Both the position numbers and the translations under genes were made by a program. The notes beneath the pieces are model-generated. The model worked only from the letters and a program-made list of their open reading frames with translations, searched no databases and was not told the origin of the DNA. Positions 21,535 to 32,525 of a stretch of DNA of 64,000 bases are shown piece by piece. Source of the DNA: Harmonia axyridis (Eukaryota; Arthropoda; Insecta; Coleoptera; Coccinellidae); the NCBI RefSeq assembly GCF_914767665.1, contig NC_059505.1, positions 31,493,506 to 31,557,505 of the forward strand. The letters are read 5' to 3'. Numbering within the stretch: position 1 is the first letter of the stretch; every line of letters begins with the position of its first letter.

Positions 21535-22290
21535 TTTTTTGTAAGTTTGAAGGAATGGCCTCGTAGTTGAGTGCTGCTTGTCATGTAGAGGTGATACAGA
21601 TTCACACCAAAGAACCCATGCAGAGCTCGGTAAGTTACAATAAGATCACCTCATCTCTCCGATCTCCAAATGTCTGCATATTCTGTAATCTCAAACAAGC
21701 GTGATAGTCTGGTCTTATCCTACTAAAGGGAATGCTTGTATTTCAAAGTTGTACAGAGTCAAAGAGAAATTGGTCTCTCCTGAGAGAAGGACATCACACC
21801 GATCCAGCATAATCCATCAAAGGACACACATAGCTGCAATATAGTGCAAGACACGTTGCTAGGTTAAAAGATCTCTTAATCATGTAGGGCATCTGTCTAG
21901 CCTTTGATACCACAGCCGCCACGTGGTGAGACAAGCTCAAATCATAGGTCACTATGATGCCCAGAGCATTATTTTGTTCAACAGGAGACAAACGGTGACC
22001 ATCAACTTAGGGTTATTTCTAGGCGAAAAATGTGGCATTTGCTTGTATTTAATAGCAACAATCATTTCCGACACCAATTCTCTACAGCCCACAAATCATC
22101 CTGAAGAGTCCTCGCATTCGATGCATAGTTGTATATTTTCGAGTCGTCTGCCTGAAGTGCGCATGGGTATTTAAGTAGTCAAGGCAGATCATATGTATAA
22201 AACAAGAATATAATGGGTCCCAAGACTGATCCCTGCGGTACGTCACTAGACCTCCATCTTTGATGGTTTTTGATGTTAATTAAATTTGTC
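21535..22290 (-). pseudogene. LINE reverse transcriptase remnant (VPQGS to thumb)
   Basis: Minus strand from 22290: RSSDVPQGSVLGPIIFLFYT, then YDLP and LQADDSKIYNYASNARTLQD (FADDTKIY box with the first position changed), DLWAVENWC and LLNTSKCHIFR. A 65-codon frame (21794-21991) follows, with LGIIVTYDLSLSHHVAAVVS, KARQMPYMIKRSF and CSYVCPLMDYAGSV. It ends near 21540 with DLIVTYRALHGFFGVNLYHL. This is the central and C-terminal part of a Jockey/CR1-like polymerase, with stops and frameshifts. The N-terminal part and the 3' tail are not seen. Confidence 0.85.
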
Positions 22291-22601
22291 GGTATTCTTT
22301 CCTGTTGTTGCTGACTGAATTAAATCTCATTGAGTACTTTGAATTTCTACACATGTGATTTTTGTTGATCATGCTTGAAATGCCGCCCGTAAATTATGCT
22401 GCCCTAGTCGACCTCCAATCCTGCCTCCCTTTTAGCGACGCGACGGCCCTGAAAATATAGAGTAGGTATCCAATTTAGGAAACATAACTGTCTTCTATAT
22501 CCCTAAAACGATCATTGATTTCTATGATCTGTTATGAGTGTGGTATAGACTATAAAAACTACTGAAAAAACGTTTCAGAATTTTTTTTAATATCATGGAT
22601 A

Positions 22602-22822
22602 GGGATTCACAACCTGGCTTGATATTCAAGCTACTTGGCTCAAGCTCAAGCTCAGGTAGCCTGAGTTTGAGTCAAGTACTTAATGAATAAATACTTGACT
22701 TGACATTGAAAAACTACTACTTGACTTGAACTTTGATTGATTTCAGATCAAGCTTAAGCTACTTGAGCTTGACTTAAGCCAAGTAGCTTGAATATCAAGC
22801 CAAGCCGTGAATTCCTAATCTT
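22602..22822. mobile_element. Palindromic MITE-like hairpin, CAAGCT-rich
   Basis: Left arm GGCTTGATATTCAAGCTACT (22616) is the inverse of the right arm AAGTAGCTTGAATATCAAGCC ending near 22801. The symmetry extends outward into GGGATTCAC / GTGAATTCC and inward through CAAGCTCAAGCTC-type sequence. Arms are about 100 bp with a small centre. It has no coding capacity. A compact fold-back MITE or hairpin repeat. Confidence 0.6.
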
Positions 22823-23457
22823 GAACAGAATATAAGATATAGCTTAATATTTTAAAGTCATTTTTCAGAAACGCCCTATAACTCGAGAACTAATCAAGAC
22901 ATCTGCTTTCTGATATATTATTATTTCGATTAAAGAGATCAGGGGTGCTTGAAGATTTTCTCTCTAAGTCTCATAGATCTCGAGATGCATTCAGTGAGAA
23001 TGGAATTTGGGTCACCTTGTACAGATCCCAAAACTTCAATTGTCGAATTTTCGTGGGAGGTAATTTTTTTTTCAGAGGTATAATAACAACGCATATTTTG
23101 ACGGTCAAGATCATCGAAAAGATTCACTTTTCCTCCAACGCAACGGAGAGAAAAGTGTTGCTATGTCAACGATTACTTTTAAGAATTACTTTTCCTAGCA
23201 AAGATAATCATCAACTATTATACTTCATGTCAGTCAAAATTCTGTCATGAATTTAGCATGACAATCGTAACTGGGCAAATTTTCCATTGATCACTCAATG
23301 GACTAGTTTTCATTTTTTTGTTAAGGATTAATTCTAAAAATTTAAGTAGAATTAAACAAAAATGTGGAAGAATCATTGAAATATCTCTAGAAATGAAAAA
23401 GTTATGGGACTTTGAAGTTGCGCTTGGAAGAATAATTTCATAGTACGTGTAAGTGTC

Positions 23458-23467
23458 GTGACGTCAC
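23458..23467. promoter_or_regulatory. CRE-like palindrome GTGACGTCAC (first)
   Basis: A perfect 10-bp palindrome containing TGACGTCA, the full cAMP-response/ATF site. The 3' context (ACACTAGACG) is similar to that of the second copy at 23974, so the pair are short direct repeats. It lies about 100 bp 5' of the ATG at 23559. The regulatory role is inference. Confidence 0.3.
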
Positions 23468-23973
23468 ACACTAGACGACTGGTATTCGCAGAGTGCTTAC
23501 GAATTCATTGATGTACAATCACTTGTGCCGTTCGTGTCGTGTTTCGTTCGTTACACGATGGCTGAAATAACTTACTATATACATACATATCAATTACTTT
23601 TTTCTCTTTTTACTTTTTACTCCTCAGATAAATATGTTTTGCCATTGATTGACTTCAACAACCAGTACTCAACTACAAACTGTTTGAACCATGATGAAGC
23701 AAACTCGAAAGTAGATACCTACTTGGAAAGTTTAACTCCTTTTATTTCTGCACTGACATAAGATGGATTTGAAGAAAAAAACTCCATTACTGCGAATATA
23801 TCTATTTTAGGCAAATTGTCACTTTGTCCTTTCACGAAGCCTTCTTCCATTATGGTGACATAAAAACAAAACTCGAGTTAAAACTACACTGTACAACTAC
23901 AAACGGCGCGAGAGCCTTGGCGCGGCTAAGTATGTAAACGTAATTTATGGTGTAGCGATCACAGGCAAGAGCC

Positions 23974-23983
23974 GTGACGTCAC
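23974..23983. promoter_or_regulatory. CRE-like palindrome GTGACGTCAC (second)
   Basis: The same 10-bp palindrome, followed by AGACCAAAGACG. It sits in a small CG-rich patch (GGCGCGAGAGCC.. GCGCGG near 23905-23925). No adjacent gene is identifiable. Confidence 0.3.
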
Positions 23984-24399
23984 AGACCAAAGACGTTCCG
24001 CGCTAAAAAACGTAAATTTAAATAATCTATTTCTCAGTCATTTATTGATGGATTTTCAAAATTTTTTCACTGATTTATCAGTTTTGCTCTATATTTTAAT
24101 TCTTTCGTGTCCAATATAGTATTATCAACATCACTAAACTAGTCCATTATAACGATCGTTGATATAAATCATTTTTAAAATTTGAAGTTATCTCCAGATT
24201 TTCATGAAGTGACTTTTCATAGTTCGCCTTCGATTATCTACCTCACTTCGTTCGGAGGGTGAGCCTTGAAAAGAAACACTTCTCCTCCTCATTAAATAAT
24301 ATACCATTTCCTTGACCGATTGCAAAGGTCATATTGAATATAATAAACCAATAAGTGCATACCTTGAACAATCAAATATTCCCAGCCAGCAATATACGG

Positions 24400-25320
24400 A
24401 TCAATGAAACACCGGCACATGTACCGACATTTGCATCGATCTGAATGGGAACACACTTCGAACAGTACGACATTTCATCTAGCTGCCGAGCTGGTCGGAA
24501 TAGGAGAGAACGATTAAAACGACATCGTTATATCTTTGCGAAATATCGGCACATTCGGAATCGAATTCAATCATGGCTGGCATTGACTGGGTCCGGCAAT
24601 CATCTAGTGCAGCCATGGGTTCCATTCAGACGATCTATGTATGAAGTTGGTCACGTTGCAACACCCCATTGTGTAGCGGTCTCTCTGCAGTTACATCTAT
24701 TCTGATAGGAACGAACTTCGCAGGTGTTTCATGAATGCTTATTGGAAACAGACGTCGACGTCGTCGTGTGCGTCGATGTTCGCCACAAAAAGGACACTTG
24801 TGTTGGGTTGGGACCAACAATTAGGTATCTCTGAGTTGGGGATGATACCTTGGCAACCTGCTCGAAGCGCATTCAAATGATATGGTTAGTTCGGAAAGAG
24901 GTATAGTTGGTGTTATGGTGGACAAAAAGGAAAAATTTTCGATACAGAGAGCTTTGAAAAGACTAAGCGGAGTAATGAGTGTGAGTTCTTGGTGAAAACA
25001 CCGATGGACGAATAAGTGACGTAACTGAAATTCAACATAAAAAGTAAATATAAGTTGAACTTCTGAACGTTCTCAACGATAATTGAAATATACTAACTGA
25101 CAAAGAAACTGCAACACCCAGAAGTAGCTGTTTGAATTTTTATATTTTTTTTGGCATAGATAGTATAGCGAGGAGTAAATGATTAATTTTGGAAGAAGAA
25201 AGATTTTTTCATGTAAGCAATTCTTATTACTTGAATATTGTAGTCGTTTTTGCAAGTTTTTTAAATTCTGAAACAAACCAGCTCTTCGAGGATATCCAAA
25301 GTCGGTGTTTCGTTGTTGTT
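24400..25320. other. No gene recognised
   Basis: A moderately GC-rich stretch (24400-24860) without transposase or RT motifs; overlapping + and - frames of 60-86 codons look like chance. The Tc1-type lead-in ACTGACAAAGAAACTGCAAC near 25095 probably marks the 5' end of the Tc1 remnant that follows. Confidence 0.3.
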
Positions 25321-25324
25321 AAAA

Positions 25325-26010
25325 TACCTAGAGCACGTGTACGCGGAATTCATCGCCAGCTAAGTGAATTTGAAAGAGGTCGAATTATTGGTCTACGGAA
25401 GGCGGGGTTGTCATTTCGAAAAATCGCTAACCTAACAGAAATCCAACTACTGTTATGAGATGTTGTTAAGCGTGGTTTGATAATTCCTAAAATCGTAGAA
25501 GAGTAGGCACCGGGCGTCGAAGGGTCACAAATAGAGTTCAAGATCGACGTCTGAGACTTATGGCCATTAGAGACCGATTTGCAACAACTTGATCTTTGGC
25601 TGATGAGTGGTTAGGAGAACAAGGCCATTCTGTAACTGTCCGAATGGTTTACTCCATGATATTTTTTTTGGACTGCAGCATTATCGACCCCATCTTGTGT
25701 TACCTCTGACGGTTGAGCATCGTCGGCAACGATTACAGTGGTGCAAAGAACGTCAACATTGGAATGTGGAATGTGGAATGGCATCAGGTCGTCTCTTCTG
25801 ATGAATCTCGATTCTCTTTGGGTGCACATGATGGCTAAAGAAGGGTTAGACGATGTCGGGGAGAAAGACGTGAACCTCAGTTTGATGTTGGGCGTCATGC
25901 TATTGCACTTGCAAGTAGGTCACCTTTAGTTTTTTTTCGAGGTTACATGAGATCTCTGCGTTTCCTTCAAGAAATAGTGGAGCCATAAATACTCCCTTAC
26001 CTTAACCGGC
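25325..26010 (+). pseudogene. Tc1-like transposase remnant
   Basis: The + strand reads IHRQLSEFERGRIIGLRKAG and LSFRKIANL (N-terminal helix-turn-helix), then GTGRRRVTNRVQDRRLRLMA (second DNA-binding half), LADEWLGEQGHSVTVRMVYS, then VSSDESRFSLGAHDG (first catalytic Asp) and RRCRGERREPQFDVGRHAI. It ends near EIVEP..LPYLNRLE, before the second Asp and the final Glu. Stops and frameshifts occur throughout. This is a Tc1-type (expected DD34E) element truncated at its 3' side, where it meets an unrelated transposase tail at 26035. Confidence 0.85.
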
Positions 26011-26034
26011 TCGAGAAGAATAGAAAGGAAAATA

Positions 26035-26215
26035 ATTAAATTAAATATTTTTTATTGTAAATACACTCAAAATTTCAGTAGAAAATGTATTCATAAATTA
26101 TGTTTGAAATGACCTCCACCATTCCTCATACGAGCATGTGTGTTCGGTTTCTTATTTCTTCAGTTACTACTTCACACCTGAAATTTTCTCTTAATCTTCC
26201 TTGTCTACATTAGCA
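26035..26215 (-). pseudogene. DDE transposase C-terminal tail (RLRENFR...NGG)
   Basis: Minus strand reads RLRENFRCEVVTEEIRNRTH, then MLV, stop, GMVEVISNII. This matches the tail of an IS630-type insect transposase ('..FR.EVT.E.IR.RT..C.R.NGGH.E'). The same tail, followed by a similar AT-rich 3' sequence, occurs on the + strand at 53370-53640, so the two are scraps of one family. Catalytic residues are absent. Confidence 0.5.
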
Positions 26216-26228
26216 GTGTTAGATCCAA

Positions 26229-26559
26229 GCTTCTCGGAATAGCTTGTACGTTTTTTATGCACCATGACCATGCATGTTCATTTATAATGAAAGTAGAAAA
26301 ATTTGACGAAAAATTAAGTAAGTTGAGGAATTTTGCAAAAATCCCAAGAACTCAAATATCTCGAAAACTGTTAACTGTTGATTTTCTGTTATCAATAAAT
26401 ATTGCTCAGTCGACAGCATAACAGTGATACCTACACCTCCTCCAAGGTTCACTTCTTATTTGGAAATACCTTGTATAATGGTAATAATCATAATGAGCCT
26501 AAAACTAGTACTGCATGGTCATGGTGCATAAAAAAAACGTACAAGCTATTCCGAAAACG
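26229..26559. repeat. 47-bp inverted repeats around a 237-bp core
   Basis: Left arm 26229-26274 (CGGAATAGCTTGTACG.. then ATGCACCATGACCATGCA) is the inverse of 26512-26559 with few differences. The enclosed 237 bp contains a segment (about 26290-26480) that is repeated at 55885-56065, with shared words ATATCTCGAAAACTGTT, GTTATCAATAA and CCTTCAAGGTTCA-type sequence. It could be a small TIR element or a palindrome with an insertion in its centre. No coding capacity. Confidence 0.55.
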
Positions 26560-27587
26560 TTTTTTTTGCATAATTTCCGGCGGGAACCCTAGAACCATAC
26601 AAATTCCATTTTATTTGCGGAAAATATGGATTTTTTTATCCGGAAGAAAGTACATTTTTATGATGAACAATACATGTCCTGATGATGTTTCTCCATTTTA
26701 AAATAGATTTCAGGAATTTTCCGACATCCTGCACGCTTTCACATTTCACCACCAATCTGTCAGTTTTCTATTCTTCTCCACACCTCACCCCCCAACAAAA
26801 ATAGCCTAGCCATTCCTCAAAACATCCTACCGGAAACCAACTGGAAATGAACACAATCTAGGAAATGACCTCTGCGTCCCCCAATAAACTCTCCGACTGT
26901 ACAAATTCCCCAATAGAAGAACAAATGGAAAAAGCACTCCGAAAAAAGAGGAGCGAAATCGAATCAACTTAATGTCTGCAGAGATCAAAAAGATTTAAAG
27001 TGATAACCCACAAATGACGTTGACTCGGCAGACAGGCCGAGTGAATCAAGTGTTTGTGTCGGTGACACCCTTTTGGAATCAGATTTTCTCACTTCTTTTC
27101 ATCAAAGAAAGCGTCTCGATGGGGTGTCGGAAAGCAGCAGGGCAGCAGGAGAAAAAACGCTGCGTTCCTTAATAAGTCGCATGGAAGAAATTTCGTTTTT
27201 ATTGTGTTCGCGCGCCTTCCTCCTTTCCCATCATTAATCAACAAGTGTGTTTTGCTCCGTTTTGCGGAGGGTGAACGTCTTTTACAGATAAATTAACTCG
27301 TATGGGGATACTCGATCCTTTTTAATCCTGTATGGCTGAGAAAATAGATCCCGATTTTTCCCGATTACGCCTGTTTTCGGGGTGTTGTGTATTGTTGAGG
27401 GATGGAGCGTGAAATGTAATCGGCTAGTTTTCGTCCTATTTCTTTCTTTTTTATCTTCTACAGATTTTGTATTAATACGATCTATTGCTGGTTACCAAGC
27501 GCTATGATCTGTAATTGTTTCTTCCCTTCTATTGAATTATCAACAAAAATATAGAGAATTCTGAGTTACTTCCAATAATTCCGTCTT
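26560..27587. other. GC-richer island, no gene
   Basis: Bases 26750-27420 are richer in GC and free of visible transposon motifs. No open frame with a domain and no convincing exon. Probably single-copy host DNA. Bases 27420-27587 lead into the LINE. Confidence 0.3.
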
Positions 27588-28400
27588 AAATCATAATTTT
27601 ACTCCCAAATATCTTGGAGTTAAACTTGATTCTTCTTTGAATTTCAAGGTCCACTTGGAAAATTCACGTTCGAAATTGGAGTCGAAGAATAATATCTATC
27701 AAAAATTAGATGGTTCTTCATGGGGTGCTGATGCCGTCACTCTTCGTACAGCAGCTTTGGCTTTGGTTTCTTCTACTGCTGAATTATGTTGTTCTATTTG
27801 GTTCAAAAGTGCTCATGTTCATAAAATTGATGCAAAGCTTGACGTTCCTATGAGAATTATCAGTGTATCAGTAAAATTACAACCTTTACATTGATTACCA
27901 GTGCTATCACATATAGTTCCGCCTCATATTCGTAGTAAGGTCTCAGTAAGGAAATCCTGAGAAAAGTTTCTTATTTATTATTATTTCTAATCATATCTTA
28001 CCTCCTAGATACTAGAACTGCCGGATTAAAGTCACGCAAACCTTGATGGCTTAATTCATTTCTTCAATCTAATGAAAGTGACAAGGATATTTGGCTTTCA
28101 GAATGGAGTTCTTGTAATGTCATCAACAGAAGTCCAAGCGTTGATCCTTCAAAGAAAGTTCTAGGTTTCAATCTTCCCAGGAAAACTTGGTGTATTTCAC
28201 TCAAACTTAGGACTGGTCATGGTCATTGGCATTCTATTGAAAGCCCACTATGTGAGTGTGGTTTAAAGGAAACCATTGACCACTTGGTGAATAATTGTCC
28301 AATTTATAAATTTCATGGTTTCCGAGCTATCCATTCAGTTCCAGATTTTCTTTCTGTAGGTGACTTCGTGGCCGTAATGCTAAATGGATTTCTTTCGATC
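27588..28400 (+). pseudogene. Jockey-type LINE 3' end (polymerase C-terminus)
   Basis: The + strand reads KYLGVKLDSSLNFKVHLENS, then KLDGSSWGADAVTLRTAALA (the KL.GSSWGAD...LRT motif common in Jockey-type polymerases), ELCCSIWFKSAHVHKIDAKL, PPHIRSKVSVRKS.EKF, ILELPD, SLSKPWWL-like, then LRTGHGHWHSIESPLCECG-like sequence and TIDHLVNNCPIYKFHG (Cys/His tail). Stops and frameshifts interrupt it. The same family occurs at 47705-48610 (minus) and as an 85-bp scrap at 30215-30300. It ends where the Penelope-like remnant begins on the opposite strand. Confidence 0.85.
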
Positions 28401-28439
28401 TTAAACCATTGCACTAGAAGGCTGATCTCAAGTGACTCG

Positions 28440-28905
28440 ATTCCTCCTGGTTTGGCTCAAATACCTCGGGCTCTGTACAAGTGTCCAGTGATTATTCCTC
28501 ATTTTTGTTGTCGATGAATCTTTTGTAGAGATCTAACTGTGTGAGTTGGTGTTTTGTAGATCCCGTGTCCTAGTTCACCGTCTAAGTATCATGTGTTAAC
28601 ACGTCTAGGAACAATAGCGCTTTATCTTTCCATTTCCCTGGTAAATTTCATGTCCAAGATAGTTCAGATGATTCCAAACGACATTTGAACTTCTTCTTCA
28701 CCTTAATACTAGATGGCAATGGTGTCATTCACATATCGCAGAAAAGTTGAAGATTTCTTTTAAGTAGATTGTATGGCATTCTTTCTGTCAATGATGAAAT
28801 TTGTGATAACTAGATCTGAGGGATTACCTATGGTCAGTTCATTCAGTTGTTCATAAAATTCAACCTTCCACTGAGAAAAGCTGTTGTTAGGCAAAGTTGA
28901 AGAGT
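28440..28905 (-). pseudogene. Penelope-like element reverse transcriptase remnant
   Basis: Minus strand from 28905: SQWKVEFYEQLNELTIGNPS (matching ..G..YEQ..G..MGSPLSP of Penelope-like RTs), TFLRYVNDTIAI (RYVDDTF.I catalytic box with the first Asp changed to Asn), LDMKFTREMER, then after a frame break YLDGELGHGIYKTPTHT (DGSLGHGVYRKPTHTD signature) and GIITGHLYRARGI. The combination of the RYVDDT box and the KPTHT signature is diagnostic. Several stops mean it is dead. The C-terminal GIY-YIG endonuclease was not found. Confidence 0.85.
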
Positions 28906-30210
28906 CCTCTGGAAATAATTCCGATACATGATATTGAGATTCCATAATAGAAGCTAGTGTGAAAAAGGCACAAGATCGAACCACGCAATATGTCATTGCT
29001 CCCACAGCAGAACATCTTTCTCCAAAAGACAGAAATTCTTTCAAATATTTATACTACTACTCACAAATGAGTATGAAAGCCATCGAATTGCAAACATTCG
29101 AATAACGTCAATTGAAGAGAAGAAACACCAACAATTCATAGCTCCTGGTTACCAGCAATAGATTGTGCAAATACCAAACGTATGAGAAGTCCAGCTTTGA
29201 GTCCTCTGAAAAACTTTACCACAGTGAAAAACCGACTAGACCATGGCTATAAAACCTGGAATTTTCTAATTCTGTTGAAAAATACTTCCGTGAAAGCTTC
29301 AGCTTTCAGTATTTTACACCAGAAATTTATTAACGATTATGAATTAACTTTTGTTACTGTTTCTGGGGAATAATCACTATCATAATTGACTCGTGATATA
29401 ATCAGCTATCACCTTCAGTATCATTCCCAGAGAAAAGTACATGTAACAAATTTTAAATTCAAGCATGAATACCACCCTTATCCCATGTGAAAAGCAATTT
29501 CAACTAATTGCATTCTAGCAAAGAATATTCGAGCCAGATTTGCACGAGGCACATTCTGTTATCATTGGAATTGAGAATAAACCCTTAATATGATTTTAAA
29601 TGGAAGTCTTATTAGGGAACCGTATCAGGTTTTTAATGAAGAGGGTCCACCACTGGCCGAGACTAATGAATTCGTTCAGGTTCGGCTCCGTGACTGCTCG
29701 TTATGGAGGAACTGGCCCTTCTGTTCTTACGATCTGTCGGCTGTGAGAGTTTTCGGGAGAATTAATTTTCAATGCTGGCGGTTTCAGTGAATTCTGCGAG
29801 GGAGATAGAAGATGATAATAATCTTCATTGATCTTTTGGGCATTGAAAAAATTCATAAAACAGATTATGATATTCGAAAAACAATAAAGTATATATCCTC
29901 TTATGAGATAGACCAATACAAAACATTCAACTACTTCAAACAATGAAGCATGTGAAGATGAAATTTCAGTATTAGCAGAGGAAATATGAACGGGGTATCA
30001 TACATTTAAACGTATGATACAAGAGAACATATAAAAAACTCAGCAAAAACTCTGTCTCATCGTAGGAGTGTAGTGTTGCTTTGTGTATTTGTTTGCAGAA
30101 TAAGCTGACACATTTATATAGAAGGGCCTCCTCTTCATCCGAACAAAATCGCCTACATTCTTTCTCTTCACCAAAAGTAAACGAAATATGTATGATTAAA
30201 TCAGAAATCA
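28906..30210. other. No gene recognised; one small hairpin
   Basis: AT-rich DNA. A 9-bp stem hairpin (GTATCATAC, 8-base loop, GTATGATAC) lies at about 29996-30021. A weak acceptor-like pyrimidine-AG near 30098 precedes an open stretch reading NKLTHLYRRASSSSEQNRLH with a poor donor; I did not call it. Confidence 0.3.
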
Positions 30211-30214
30211 AAAA

Positions 30215-30300
30215 GGAAAAGAACCAGAAAGAACAATCAAGTTTAACTCCTAGGTATTTGGAAGAATAATTATGGTTCAAGACGGAATTATTGAAAGTTA
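30215..30300 (-). pseudogene. Jockey-type LINE scrap
   Basis: Minus strand reads NNSVLNHNYSSKYLGVKLDC, nearly the same as NNSVLNHNFTPKYLGVKLDS at the start of the + strand Jockey remnant near 27575-27630. Only about 28 codons survive, after which the sequence diverges. Confidence 0.6.
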
Positions 30301-32332
30301 CAATTTTTTATATTTTGTTGGTTATTCCTTCTTTTTTCGCCCCTGTATCGCATATGTCATGGCTACATGACCATCCAGGATATTGTTGATATTTTTCATC
30401 GTAATCAATCTGATAAAGGTAGGGCTGTTCTAGGGGCTTCACTGTGGGTAGTTAGGCGTGAGCTTTTTTTCTCAATGAGTTTTTTTCGCTCAAGCCTGGC
30501 TCCATTTGATTTGTTTTGGGTTTCATTATGTTGTTTGTTTTCAGTGTATAATTTTTAAGTTAAGTAGCGTAGGATGTTAATTTTTCCATTCTGTAATTAG
30601 CGTAGGCTGTAGAATAGTGTAATCATCAAATTAAATTAAAATAAACTCATTATAAAAGTATCTACTGATTTTTTAATGTTATTAACGTTATTCAACGTTA
30701 TTCAAGGTATAAAAAACAAACTGGCTTATTTTCTGAGTAATGATTTTTATGTTTATTTCGCACAAAATCATCAAAAATTGATCACCAGTAGTGGCATACA
30801 GTTTCGATGGATGATAATTTTTATCAGCTAGGTGGATCTGTGGACCGAAGAAACAATTGAAAAAAATATCAATGTGAAATAGTTGACCTCGAGAATATTA
30901 ATTTCTTGACCAATTCCATCATAAAAAATAAACGTCGAACACATGAAACGTTGAGCATCAAACAAGTCAAACATTCGGTCAAAGTTAACCTAGGACTGCA
31001 GAATATAAAAATAACGATTTTTCATGTAATCTATCGAACAGGTGAGTTCTTCGCTTTGATGTAGAATAAGGTCCCAGGTTTCCGTTAATGGTGCCACACA
31101 ATATCAGTTGTGGTATGCTCGATTCAATGTGTATAACGCCAAGAGAGTGTTGTAGAAGAAACAGGTAGCTGAAATATTTTCCGAAAAACCTCCAAGAAAA
31201 TTATTCGATGTCGTTTTGAAGCCACCAATTGTATAATCACTTCACCCATTCACATATCTAAAAAACAAATGAAATCGACGTAAGGTTGTATCAGAATCGC
31301 GGAGATTATCGCATTTCCAAACATTCGGCAGAAGTTCAACGGAGTTTTCAACAGATTTGACCTCCAAAGTTCTCAATGATGTTACCTAGTTCAACTTCTA
31401 CGATGAATAGTTCAGGAGTTATGGCATAATTCCTACAAGTCCTTATGAAGTACTATAGTTTGGTGGGAATCTCGGTAACATTTTGAGTAGTGTCAAACTT
31501 CCAATGTTTTGTCGTCGAGTCCAAGCGAGGGCGAATCGATATCTAGTGAAATTTATATCAACAGTTTGAACAGTTTGTTCGATCGGACGTTCTCCAGAAG
31601 GGCTATGGATGTTGCCAGAATATCATTGTTGTGGTAGGGTGTTAGTATTGAAATAAACTGACGTATTTGGCAAATTCCGCAGAATTGGCAATATGAGTTA
31701 TGAAGCAGAAAAATTCTATCGAAGTCATATCGGGGAAATATTGTGGTTTTTCAAAAGGGTTTTTTTCTACTTTTGGCTAGTATTAACTTTTTACGAAAAA
31801 TATGAAATTGTCACTTGTAATAATTCTATTCGCTATGCATTTCTTTGTTCGAAATTTTCATCTGCAACATGGTAAACAAACCAAATGATATAATGGTCTA
31901 ACTACAAGCATGTGTAGAAGACAGTTATGGCAACAGCAGCAAAAATAATATCGACAACATCACCAGAAATTTGTTTCGAAACGTACAAATACGGTTAATT
32001 TTATTTTAAGTTTTAAGTTCAACAGAAACGTTGATCGAAAACTCAAATATATGGTTTATATATTTGAGTTTCTCACATAGTAATACATTCTGAATATTTC
32101 AAATACAATGTTTGGCGAGACGTCCTCGAACCAAGCTAATTTTTTGAGGGAATTGCTTTGTTTTATCTTGAGATCACTGATAGAATAGTCAGTTTGGCAC
32201 TCAGTGATCTCTGTGAAATATACTTTTTTTTTATAGCGGAGGACTTTGCCTGAAGGGAATAAACTTAAAGCTTACAGCACGCGGTGTTCCTAAACCAATC
32301 CAAGTCATTACCGCGTTCAGCGCTGCTTGGGT
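30301..32332. other. No gene recognised (2 kb)
   Basis: AT-rich DNA with no RT, transposase or terminal-repeat signal that I can see. A 13-bp stem hairpin (AAACTCAAATATA.. TATATTTGAGTTT, 7-base loop) lies at 32039-32071. Confidence 0.3.
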
Positions 32333-32525
32333 TCACGTGAACTGACAATTTCAGTGTGTTATGGGTGACTTTGCAGGACTAGCAAATTGTCACTACAAAT
32401 ATGTTTATAATAGAGTAACAATTTGGGTAAATTATTCAGTAGTCATTAGTCACTTTATGTAATTTAATTTTATAAATTTTCTTCTTTATAACAAACATAA
32501 CAAAAATTCACATATTGTACAAGGT
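32333..32525 (+). repeat. Diverged partial unit of the 34937-36571 tandem repeat
   Basis: It shares CACGTGAACTGACAATTTCA, ACTTTGCAGGACTAGCAAA and ACTACAAATATGT with the tandem units, then diverges, and picks up CTTCTTTATAAC and AAAATTCACATATTGTACAA. It lies about 2.4 kb before the array, in the same orientation. Confidence 0.7.

Larger units (their letters stand above)
22823..24399. other. No gene recognised; two CRE-like palindromes
   Basis: The open frame at 23525-23761 (+) starts in a CG-containing leader and has a pyrimidine-AG at 23617, but carries no domain I know. Two GTGACGTCAC palindromes lie 516 bp apart (listed separately). Ends with similar ACTAGT-type words (AATGGACTAGTTTTCA near 23295, AACTAGTCCATT near 24137) suggest a possible 0.85-kb TIR element spanning about 23289-24148, but the arms are too diverged to be sure. 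Confidence 0.3.

Noticed and set aside
24635..24820. Minus frame with a CPFCGEH string
   Set aside because: A single Cys-x2-Cys without partner ligands or a recognisable zinc-finger pattern.
30098..30175. Possible exon after TTTGTTTGCAG
   Set aside because: Weak donor (GTAAAC), short open stretch in AT-rich DNA, no supporting context.
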